From Changchengzhania lutea (GTDB lineage Bacteria; Bacteroidota; Bacteroidia; Flavobacteriales; Flavobacteriaceae): DNA of 64,000 bases. Position 1 is the stretch's first letter; each line of letters begins with the position of its first letter. Both the position numbers and the translations under genes were made by a program. Shown here one piece after another: positions 51,917-59,173 of this stretch. The notes below the pieces were generated by a model, which was not told where the DNA came from, ran no database searches, and saw nothing but the letters and a program-made list of their open reading frames with translations. The stretch is from positions 1,766,001 through 1,830,000 of the forward strand of contig NZ_CP039456.1 of the NCBI RefSeq assembly GCF_006974145.1, read 5' to 3'.

Positions 51917-52684
51917 ATGCTAAAGATTCACCATTTAAGAAATGCCACAATGGTTGTGGAAACAGAGAAAGATGTCATTTTAATTGATCCAATGTTAGGT
52001 GACCAAGGAATCATGCCTTCTTTTACTTTATTCAGACATAAAGCAAGAAGAAATCCAACAGTTCCTCTTCCCGTAAATTCTAATTTGATATTAGAAAAAG
52101 TAACACATTGCCTCATTACGCATCAACATCCAGATCATATTGACAGTAAAGGTGTTGCTTTCTTAATTGAAAAGAATATACCCATTATATGCAGTGTAAA
52201 GGATGAAAAAGCATTAAAAAAAAGAGGGTTAAACGTCGTTCAATCTTTAAAATATTGGGAGAAACAACAATTTTTAGGAGGAGCCATTGAAGGTATTCCT
52301 GCCAAACATGGTTACGGATTTGTAGCAAAACCAATGGGAAATGTAATTGGATTTTACTTAACATTACCCAATGAAAAATCTATCTACCTCAGTTCTGATA
52401 CTATTTACACGGACTCAGTAGATAAAGTTTTAAAAGAGTATAGTCCAGATATTAGCGTTTTAGCCTGTGGGACGGCTCAGTTTGATATCTTTAAACTGCT
52501 GATTATGAATGTAGGTGATATTGTCAAGTTTGTAAAAAATTCATCAGGAATGGTAATTGCAAACCATATGGAATCTATAAATCATTGTCCCTTAACTAGA
52601 AAAGAACTAAAAAGAATATTGACAAATAATAAATTAATAAATAAGGTTATAATTCCTGAAGATGGTGAATTAATAAACATTTAA
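51917..52684 (+). CDS. Metallo-beta-lactamase-fold hydrolase
   Basis: The 255-residue protein has the MBL zinc motif CLITHQHPDHIDSKG (HxHxDH, ~70), with DVILIDPML upstream, AKHGYGF (His) and YLSSDTIYTD (Asp). The order fits the UlaG/UPF0173-like branch, which acts on phosphodiesters or lactones. It is cytosolic. The specific substrate is unknown; in this company, detoxification of a lactone or ester is plausible. Confidence 0.87.
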   Translation: MLKIHHLRNATMVVETEKDVILIDPMLGDQGIMPSFTLFRHKARRNPTVPLPVNSNLILEKVTHCLITHQHPDHIDSKGVAFLIEKNIPIICSVKDEKALKKRGLNVVQSLKYWEKQQFLGGAIEGIPAKHGYGFVAKPMGNVIGFYLTLPNEKSIYLSSDTIYTDSVDKVLKEYSPDISVLACGTAQFDIFKLLIMNVGDIVKFVKNSSGMVIANHMESINHCPLTRKELKRILTNNKLINKVIIPEDGELINI

Positions 52685-52724
52685 TTAAATATGAAGGTAA
52701 ATATAACCTATAATTTGAACAAAA

Positions 52725-53453
52725 ATGAAAATAGCAATCTACGTTTATAATGGAATAACAATGCTTGATGCTATTGGCCCATATGAAGTTTTAAGAAATA
52801 TAGAAGGAGCCAAAGTGTATTTTGTAGCAGAAAATAAAGGTGAAATAAAAGCAGACTCTGGTTTTGTCCATTTAAGCATAAAACATGATATTAATGAAAT
52901 TGAAAGTGCTGATATTTTATTAATTCCAGGTTCAACTATTACTTTTATTAAAGAAATGAAAAATAAAAAGGTTTTAAATTGGATTAATAAAATAGACAAA
53001 ACAACTAGATGGACAACATCTGTATGCTCAGGTTCATTAATTTTAGCGGCAACAGGATTACTTAAAAATAAAGAAGCGACTTCACATTGGAAACCAAAAG
53101 GGTTATTAAAAGATTATGGGGTAACACCAAAAGACGAAAGAATAGTTAAACAAGGGAAATATATAACTTCTGCAGGAGTTTCAGCAGGAATAGATATGGC
53201 ATTATACTTATCAAACGAAATTGTTGGGGAAGTAGAAACTAAAATTATACAACTTATGATTGAATATGACCCAAATCCAATTTACGATTCAGGAAGTATT
53301 GCCAAAGTATCTGATGAAATTATTAAAATGGCAAAAAGAAAACTTACTAAAGATGCTAAAAAAGAAATAGGACTAATGGATTTATTAAAGTCTGGAAAAA
53401 CATTGATGAAAATAAAAAAATTAAATAATAACCTTAATTATCAAATCCAATGA
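52725..53453 (+). CDS. DJ-1/PfpI-family protein
   Basis: The 242-residue protein is a DJ-1/PfpI glutamine-amidotransferase-like fold: IAIYVYNGITMLDAIGPYEVLRNIEG with the nucleophile Cys in TTSVCSGSLILAATGLLKNKEATSHW (~107). This pattern belongs to the isonitrile hydratase/AraC-N-terminal-like branch. The C-terminal ~50 residues (KLTKDAKKEIGLMDLLKSGK) are a lysine-rich extension. Members hydrate isonitriles or degrade glyoxals. It is the last gene of the second cargo region. Confidence 0.87.
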   Translation: MKIAIYVYNGITMLDAIGPYEVLRNIEGAKVYFVAENKGEIKADSGFVHLSIKHDINEIESADILLIPGSTITFIKEMKNKKVLNWINKIDKTTRWTTSVCSGSLILAATGLLKNKEATSHWKPKGLLKDYGVTPKDERIVKQGKYITSAGVSAGIDMALYLSNEIVGEVETKIIQLMIEYDPNPIYDSGSIAKVSDEIIKMAKRKLTKDAKKEIGLMDLLKSGKTLMKIKKLNNNLNYQIQ

Positions 53454-54230
53454 TTTCACTAAGTGTAAAAGATTGATTCAATTCTTTTGCGTCTTCAATA
53501 GACAATTTTGTATACTAAGTACCATAAAGATATTACTTAACATTTAGGAAAAAGTGAATTCTCTAATTATTCTATCAAATAGTAAAAATAGTACGCTCAA
53601 ATGTATATCAGTACAAATTAACACAATATATAAAGCTCCTGGAGGTACCTGAACATAATAATTAAAAGCATAATATTCAATCGATGCTCAAACCTTTATA
53701 CATCTATATTACTCCATATTACTGTTTTCACAAATAATTAATTACTAAAAACCCCCGTATTACTTCACATGGCTCTCTAATACTATACTATAGATAAGTA
53801 CAAGTGGGACTACATTATTTAATAACACTTGTACCAAACAAGAATGAATTTAATATAGATTTACTTTAAATTTAATATTTGATGCAGTAGAGTAGTCTAA
53901 ATGTGATTAGGTTCGGTGTAATGGTTATATTTGTAACGTGATAGTCACTTGTGAATTCTTTTACCTACCTAAAGAATACAGATAATTCCTATAAAAAATG
54001 GCACCTATTTGTACCTCAAATATTAGAAAGTATTATAGACGTTGAGATAATACTTTTTGTATCGGCAAATAATTCTACATTTTATTTGATATCATTTGTT
54101 GTCAAATAACTATATGTCAGTTATATATAAAATCTACTATTTTCTTTCTCTTTCCTTTGTAAGATTATAAATTCAATATTTATACCTCGTTTAGATTTTG
54201 TGTCACTTAATTAACTTTAATCTATAGAAT
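53454..54230. other. Long gene-free A/T-rich stretch
   Basis: No open frame, RNA or clear repeat was found on either strand across ~780 bp. It separates the stress-type cargo from the HipBST module, and may be decayed DNA. Confidence 0.5.
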
Positions 54231-54231
54231 T

Positions 54232-54340
54232 CCTCGAGGTTCTACCTCGGGGTTAAGTGGAAAGTTTGAAAACCTAAGGTTTTCATAAAACTAAAATAAG
54301 TTTTTTTTCCGCTTGATACCTCGATGGCTCTGCCTCGGGG
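54232..54340. repeat. Direct-repeat element with CCTCG boxes downstream of hipT
   Basis: A ~22-base unit of the form CCTCGAnnn-n-CT-n-CCTCGGGGT occurs at 54232-54253 and 54319-54340. Between them lie a near-palindrome GAAAACCTAAGGTTTTC (54268-54284) and the pair TTAAGTGGAAA / TTTCCGCTTGA, which can fold back. It is far more G/C-rich than its surroundings, about 40 bp downstream of the hipT stop. Confidence 0.6.
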
Positions 54341-54380
54341 TAGTTCATTATATAACATAAAAGAAAGATCGGACATGTTA

Positions 54381-55307
54381 TTATTCAAACATAACTATTC
54401 TAGTTTCCAATAGTTCCAAATATTTTATTTTCATATCACTAGATAGAAAAGAAATATCAAGCAATTCCTTCCAAACAGGAGTTGCTTTTTTTATTTGTTC
54501 TAGAATTATAGTTATTGTTTTTTCATTGAGTTGCAACCTCTCTTTTGCGAAATAGTCAATAAAATCTGTTGCTTTTAAATTACTTTTTTTTCCTTTCATG
54601 GTTAGCGCTATTTCTTCATCTGGATTTTTAATAGCTATAGTAGAATTTAGAAAATCATAAATGGGTGAGAGGGTCGTTTTACCATTTTTAGTAATCAACG
54701 AAAAGTTTTTCAAGTGCATATCTTCATTTCCAGTTAGATAACAAAAAAGTATTCTTTTGAAAAAATTAGCTTTTTCAATAGCAGGGAATGAACAATATTC
54801 GTCAAGTACCGGAATGAGTTTCTCCATTGTAAAACGGTATTTTGTATCTCTGGTATTTCCGGTTAATTGTGCAAAATCTTCTGTAGCCCATTTTTTTCCT
54901 TTACCATAACGGTCAAAACGTTTGATAAAATAGGATAAACTACCATCTTTACCATAAAGCATTCCGTGAAAAGGAACTTCTAAACCAAATGCTTTTGCCA
55001 TGTGCATGGTTACATCTTCGTTTTCTGGTAATTGTGGAAATAAATCATTTTGTGGCTTTATGATATAGGTTCCAAATTGATCAACAATTTTAAATTCTTG
55101 ATCCACAATAGAAACAGATGCACTAAGCTTTGGTTGTACGCCTTGAATCGATAGCTTTTTAGCTCTATTAGCGGCCTCTTGCCGTAATTCTACTGCTGTA
55201 TAAGGTAAATCGTTTAAGTGCGTTAATTTAGGTGCAATCATACGCATTCCTTTTTCGCTATAGGTATTCGTACCGCATAATTCGTATGTAATGGGACATC
55301 TATTCAT
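54381..55307 (-). CDS. hipT: HipT-type serine/threonine kinase toxin (HipBST system)
   Basis: The 308-residue HipA-like kinase lacks the usual N-terminal subdomain. It has the Gly-rich loop KLSIQGVQPKLSA (~52, containing the S-x-Q-type autophosphorylation site), the ATP lysine in GTYIIKP (~83) and the catalytic loop YLTGNEDMHLKNFSL (~190). The metal site is SPIYDFLNS (~215). HipA/HipT toxins phosphorylate aminoacyl-tRNA synthetases (TrpS for HipT, GltX for HipA) and so stop translation. The missing N-subdomain is encoded by the next gene, overlapping by eight bases, which is the hallmark of the three-part HipBST system. The target is unknown. Confidence 0.88.
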   Translation of the reverse strand: MNRCPITYELCGTNTYSEKGMRMIAPKLTHLNDLPYTAVELRQEAANRAKKLSIQGVQPKLSASVSIVDQEFKIVDQFGTYIIKPQNDLFPQLPENEDVTMHMAKAFGLEVPFHGMLYGKDGSLSYFIKRFDRYGKGKKWATEDFAQLTGNTRDTKYRFTMEKLIPVLDEYCSFPAIEKANFFKRILFCYLTGNEDMHLKNFSLITKNGKTTLSPIYDFLNSTIAIKNPDEEIALTMKGKKSNLKATDFIDYFAKERLQLNEKTITIILEQIKKATPVWKELLDISFLSSDMKIKYLELLETRIVMFE

Positions 55308-55614
55308 TTTCCAATAATTGAACTGTTACAGATCCTACTAAATCATTTCCTGTAGCAATTAGTTGAGAGAAATAATCTTTTTTGTCAAGTTTGGCAATCC
55401 GCAATAATCCTTCCAACATGACACCTTCAGGCAATAACCCTTCGAAAAAAGGAGGGAAGGATTTGTAGCCATATTTTTTGAGGTTTGTAGGCATAGTTAA
55501 TGATACCGCTTCACCTTCATAATTTTGATCGTACTGAAAATTATAGTCGTCGGCAGCTATTTCTGTTAAAATTCCAGCTCTTTTTCCGTGAGCCAATATT
55601 ATTGCTTGTCTCAT
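55300..55614 (-). CDS. hipS: HipS-type small protein (HipA N-terminal subdomain), likely antitoxin
   Basis: The 104-residue protein corresponds to the N-subdomain-1 of HipA: AIILAHGKRAGILTEIAADDYNFQYDQNYEGEAVSLTMPTNLKKYGYKSFPPFFEGLLPEGVMLEGLLRIAKLDKKDYFSQLIATGNDLVGSVTV, with FFEGLLPEG the family signature. In the E. coli HipBST system the separate HipS protein neutralises the HipT kinase. It lies between hipB and hipT, 2 bases after hipB and overlapping hipT by eight bases, so expression is coupled. Confidence 0.87.
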   Translation of the reverse strand: MRQAIILAHGKRAGILTEIAADDYNFQYDQNYEGEAVSLTMPTNLKKYGYKSFPPFFEGLLPEGVMLEGLLRIAKLDKKDYFSQLIATGNDLVGSVTVQLLENE

Positions 55615-55616
55615 GA

Positions 55617-55826
55617 TTATTTAGTTAATGGACTTTTGAATTCTACTTTAATGTTGAGTACTTGGAGTACTGCAAATAGATTATTTAATCGTATCGTTTC
55701 TTTATTCTTTTCAATATCAAAAACAGTTGTTTTACCAACTCCTGCTAGATTAGCTAGTTCCAATTGGGTAAGTCCTGCTTTTTTTCGATGGTCTTTTATC
55801 AAAGCACCTAAATCAAAATCATTCAT
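55617..55826 (-). CDS. hipB: HipB-type DNA-binding antitoxin/autorepressor
   Basis: The 69-residue protein has an XRE-type HTH (LGALIKDHRKKAGLTQLELANLAGVGKTTVFDIEKNKETIRLNNLFAVLQVLNIKVEF), the standard HipB arrangement with a short beta tail. It is first in the operon. Palindromic operators just upstream fit HipB autoregulation. Confidence 0.9.
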   Translation of the reverse strand: MNDFDLGALIKDHRKKAGLTQLELANLAGVGKTTVFDIEKNKETIRLNNLFAVLQVLNIKVEFKSPLTK

Positions 55827-55829
55827 TAT

Positions 55830-55992
55830 ATACTGTTTAGGCGGTAAAAATAAGCAATTTAATTATGTAAAGTTGCATTTTATGTATAAAATTGTATTTT
55901 ATTACTGCTATGGCAGTAAATTATAGTAGAGACATTAGTTTTTACGAATGAAAAGACATAAAAAGCACTGTATTACTGCTAAGGCGGTAATA
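55830..55992. promoter_or_regulatory. HipB operator array (three palindromes)
   Basis: Perfect or near-perfect palindromes of the form (A)TTACTGC-N4-GCRGTAA(T) occur at 55902-55919 (TTACTGC TATG GCAGTAA) and 55971-55992 (with TAAG spacer). A weaker copy at ~55830-55847 (TACTGT TTAG GCGGTAA) overlaps the hipB start region. Centres of the first two are ~71 bp apart. It is a typical multi-site toxin-antitoxin autoregulatory region. Confidence 0.8.
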
Positions 55993-56335
55993 TATTAATT
56001 AAGAACTGAAGATTTGTAGCTTTTTTTTGAGTTACTTTTGATATTTTAAATAAATTGATGCTAAAAACTTGTAAGATAGATACTATAACAATATCAAAAG
56101 AAAACAAAATATTACACCATATTTACACCTCGAAAGCTGTTAAGTACCATGTTTAAGTGATAGTTACTTATTGTATTGAAGAGTGGCGATATAGTTTTTG
56201 AAGCAACATAATTTACAATTGACTAAACGTAGTTTAAATCATATGGAAAATTGAAGACATCCTTGTTTTTATTTACTTTTGGCTAATATTTTGTCCAAAA
56301 AGAATTACTTTTGGCTATTACAATAGCATAAAGTT
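55993..56335. other. Gene-free spacer between hipBST and the ATPase
   Basis: No frame or RNA was found in ~340 bp. A TTACTTTTGGCTA motif occurs twice close to the ATPase start (56273 and 56307), perhaps part of its promoter. Otherwise I see nothing. Confidence 0.5.
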
Positions 56336-57457
56336 ATGATAAATAGAGTTATATCAACAATTTTAAATGAAAAAATAGGTTCTGGAAAGGCCATTATTCT
56401 AATAGGTCCTAGACAAGTAGGTAAGACAACCTTAATAAAATCATTGTTAGAGGGCACGGACTATTTGTTTCTAGATGGAGATGACCCTACAGTAAGAAAT
56501 ATTTTAACAAATCCAAACACAGAACAATTAAAAAGTATTGTAGGAAACTATAAAGTTGTTTTTATAGATGAAGCCCAACGTATTGAAAACATCGGAATAA
56601 CATTAAAAATAATTACTGATCAATTTAAATCAGTTCAATTATTCGTGAGTGGGTCATCAGCTTTTGAGTTAAACAATCTAACTAATGAACCACTAACAGG
56701 TAGAAAATGGGAGTATAAACTCTTTCCAATCTCATGGCAAGAGCTGGAAGACAATGTTGGTTATGTGAAATCTACACAACAATTAGAGTTAAGATTGCTT
56801 TATGGCATGTACCCAGATGTAATTAATAATCCAGGAGATGAAATAGAAGTTTTAAATCAATTAGTAAATAGTTATTTATACAAAGACATACTTGCTTTTA
56901 GTGGTATAAGAAAACCCGATGTTCTAGAAAAATTATTGAAGGCATTAGCACTTCAATTAGGAAATGAAGTAAGCTATAATGAACTTTCTAGATTAATAGG
57001 TATTAATAAGGGAACTGTTGAAAGTTATATTGATTTGTTATGTAAAAGTTATGTGATATTTAAGTTGCCGAGTTTTAGTAGAAACTTGAGAAACGAAATT
57101 AAAACAAACCAGAAAATATATTTTTATGATACTGGTGTTAGAAACGCGATCATAGGGAATTTTACGCCTTTAAACTCTAGAGCAGATACAGGCGCAATTT
57201 GGGAGAATTTTTTAATAAGTGAAAGGCTTAAAAAATTGAGTTACGGTAAGCTAAGAATAAGTCAATATTTCTGGCGAACAAAACAGCAACAGGAAATAGA
57301 TTATGTAGAAGAAGCATCAGGTAATATTTCAGGTTATGAGTTTAAATGGAATCCTAAAGCAAAAATAAAAATCCATAAAAGCTTTATTGAGACTTATGAT
57401 TCACAAATAAAAGTGATTAATACTGATAATTTCAGGGAATTGATAGGGTCTGTCTAA
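56336..57457 (+). CDS. AAA-type ATPase with DUF4143-like C-terminal domain
   Basis: The 373-residue protein has a Walker A LIGPRQVGKTTLIKSL (~25), Walker B KVVFIDEAQRI (~75) and sensor VSGSSAFEL (~105). A winged-helix region follows (NEVSYNELSRLIGINKGTVESYIDLLCKSYVIFKLPSF) and then a PD-(D/E)XK-like DUF4143 part: GAIWENFLISERLKKL...YFWRTKQQQEIDYVEEASGNISGYEFKW. Such ATPases are common in mobile or accessory DNA but their role is poorly known. It is transcribed convergently with the integrase. Confidence 0.85.
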   Translation: MINRVISTILNEKIGSGKAIILIGPRQVGKTTLIKSLLEGTDYLFLDGDDPTVRNILTNPNTEQLKSIVGNYKVVFIDEAQRIENIGITLKIITDQFKSVQLFVSGSSAFELNNLTNEPLTGRKWEYKLFPISWQELEDNVGYVKSTQQLELRLLYGMYPDVINNPGDEIEVLNQLVNSYLYKDILAFSGIRKPDVLEKLLKALALQLGNEVSYNELSRLIGINKGTVESYIDLLCKSYVIFKLPSFSRNLRNEIKTNQKIYFYDTGVRNAIIGNFTPLNSRADTGAIWENFLISERLKKLSYGKLRISQYFWRTKQQQEIDYVEEASGNISGYEFKWNPKAKIKIHKSFIETYDSQIKVINTDNFRELIGSV

Positions 57458-57478
57458 ATTATAGATCTTCTAAAAGAG

Positions 57479-58696
57479 CTAAAATTGAACTAATTTTTTA
57501 TTATAATCATCTAATACCTCACTAGGTAATGATTTAAGATAAATTTGAGTAGTAGTTAAGCGGTTATGCCCTAACATAGCAGAAATAGCCAGTAAAGGAA
57601 CATCTTGTAGCATGGCTTGTGTTGCGAAACTATGACGAGACACATAAGATGTCACTCGTTGTTCAATATTACATTTTTCTGCAATTTGCTTTAGTCCCTT
57701 ATTATAAACTTTACGAGCCCATAAAACATCTTTATATTGAAGTTCATAGGTGTCTCTTTTTATAATAGGAAAGATAAAATCGGACTTTTCTTTGTCTTTT
57801 GTGTAAAAATCAAGTATCTCTTTTAATGGAGCTGTGATTTTAATATCATACGGTTTAGATGTTTTACTTCTAAAAAATTTTATACGATTATCTATAATGT
57901 TTTCAAGTTTTAAAAATGCCATATCAATAAATGAAACGCCATAAAGCATGTAGGATGCCAAAAAGTAATTCCGAAAATGAAAAAGATTGTCCGATTTGTC
58001 CAATTTCAATAGCATGATTGATTTTATACTATTAATATCTAAAGCTCTTTTCTCGGTGGGCGTTGTTTTTATTTTATAATTTACAAATGGATAAGATTCT
58101 TTTGAAACAAGACCAGATTTGATGGCTTTATTATATATAGCCCTGATGGTCTTCATATAAACAGCTAATCCATTAGTAGAATTTCCTCTAGAATAATGAA
58201 ATTGCTCAAACTTCTTAAGAAACTCGTAATTAACTTCGTTAAATTTTAAATCATTCTCATTATTGAATTTTTTCAATATTTTAGTGATTGCGTAATAGGA
58301 ATTGGCATTACCATAGCGCTCAACCTTTTTAAGATCTTCTATGATGCTATTACTGTATTCAAAAAAGGAATTGACCGTAACCTTTTTTGTAATTTTATTT
58401 TTTATTTGTGAAATAGATAAATAGTTAAGTTCTTCCTTTTCATTTAATTGGTCAATAATATTTATTGCACGCACTTTTGCTTTTAATAGTTTATTGTTTA
58501 ATTTCTTTACGGTCATAGAATCACTATAAGGTTTTTTTATTTTCTCACCACTTTCATCCCAAAAATTTAATTGCACAGATACTCCTAGTCGTATTGACGT
58601 GGTTTTTCGAAAATGACTTAACCTTAAAATTATGGGAAAGGTGTTGTCTTTTTTCTTTCTGCGAGTGTCTAAAGAAAGTTTTATATTAGTATTCAT
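57479..58696 (-). CDS. Tyrosine recombinase (integrase) of the island
   Basis: The 405-residue site-specific recombinase has an N-terminal arm-binding-like region (LSLDTRRKKKDNTFPIILRLSHF), a SAM-like core-binding domain and the catalytic residues R..H-x-x-R..H..Y: YVSRHSFATQAM (HxxR box ~365), LGHNRLTTTQIYLKSL (His and nucleophile Tyr, ~385-395). The first Arg lies in the LASYMLYGVSFIDM region, somewhat atypical. I chose the start at 58696 (MNTNIKLSLD); the longer frame would run through the arm-site repeats. It lies beside attR, so it is the integrase of this island. Confidence 0.92.
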   Translation of the reverse strand: MNTNIKLSLDTRRKKKDNTFPIILRLSHFRKTTSIRLGVSVQLNFWDESGEKIKKPYSDSMTVKKLNNKLLKAKVRAINIIDQLNEKEELNYLSISQIKNKITKKVTVNSFFEYSNSIIEDLKKVERYGNANSYYAITKILKKFNNENDLKFNEVNYEFLKKFEQFHYSRGNSTNGLAVYMKTIRAIYNKAIKSGLVSKESYPFVNYKIKTTPTEKRALDINSIKSIMLLKLDKSDNLFHFRNYFLASYMLYGVSFIDMAFLKLENIIDNRIKFFRSKTSKPYDIKITAPLKEILDFYTKDKEKSDFIFPIIKRDTYELQYKDVLWARKVYNKGLKQIAEKCNIEQRVTSYVSRHSFATQAMLQDVPLLAISAMLGHNRLTTTQIYLKSLPSEVLDDYNKKLVQF

Positions 58697-58717
58697 GATA
58701 CTCAAAGATAAAAAAAA

Positions 58718-58738
58718 TTTGCACGCAATTTGCACGCA
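58718..58738 (+). repeat. Right integrase arm-site-like tandem repeat
   Basis: TTTGCACGCA at 58718-58727 and 58729-58738 (11-base period) is identical to the pair at the left border, in the same orientation. It lies just upstream of the integrase start, so it may also autoregulate integrase expression. Confidence 0.7.
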
Positions 58739-58844
58739 GATGGATGATATCTAATGATATCATTTAACATCAAAATCAATTAAATATCTGAAAATCAATA
58801 TTATATGTGTTTGCATGGTGGTGTTTGATGTGCTAATTCCAACT

Positions 58845-58888
58845 CTGGCAGTCAAGAGGTCGTCGGTTCGAATCCGATCTTCTCCACA
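58845..58888 (+). repeat. attR: 44-bp core repeat (tRNA-Ala 3' end)
   Basis: It is identical to 22224-22267. It lacks the tRNA 5' half, and so marks the right border of the island. Confidence 0.92.
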
Positions 58889-58893
58889 GTAAT

Positions 58894-58923
58894 AACAAGC
58901 CATACAGAGATGTGGGGCTTGTT
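58894..58923 (+). terminator. Native terminator of the tRNA-Ala transcript, now displaced
   Basis: AACAAGCC pairs with GGCTTGTT, with a further partial match (TACA/TGTG) in the loop, then a TATT-rich tail. It lies six bases after attR and has no counterpart after the tRNA at 22265, so it appears to be the original downstream terminator of the tRNA gene. Confidence 0.7.
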
Positions 58924-59173
58924 TATTCTCTTTTGGGCTAGAGCATACGGTAAACATTTTGTAATTTTCTTATATTTCATTTAAGTACAGTTAATAAACC
59001 GTAATATCACTCTATATATTAGATAATTTCAACATTTGAATCTATGTCATTTAGTAACTCCACGAGCCAAGATATATCCAACTTGGGCAGTTATAATTGC
59101 TTTATTGTTTGACATTATATCAGTAAGCTATTTTTTAGGTATAATATTTTAAATACTCTATTTTAATAAAAGT

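Larger units (their letters stand above)
22224..58888. mobile_element. Integrative mobilizable genomic island in tRNA-Ala
   Basis: The ~36.7-kb segment is bounded by a 44-bp exact direct repeat of the tRNA-Ala 3' end. It carries a tyrosine integrase at its right end (57479-58696), tandem arm-site-like repeats at both borders, an excisionase-like HTH gene, replication and mobilization genes (37.2-41.4 kb), two cargo regions and a HipBST system. No type IV secretion or coupling protein gene is visible, so transfer would need a helper conjugative element. Confidence 0.9.

Noticed and set aside
22224-58888. CRISPR array or phage genome inside the island
   Set aside because: No spaced direct repeats with unique spacers, cas genes, or capsid, terminase or tail genes were found; the replication genes fit a mobilizable element.
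58760-58957. 65-codon minus-strand frame across attR
   Set aside because: It reads through the tRNA fragment antisense and the terminator hairpin, so it is not a gene.
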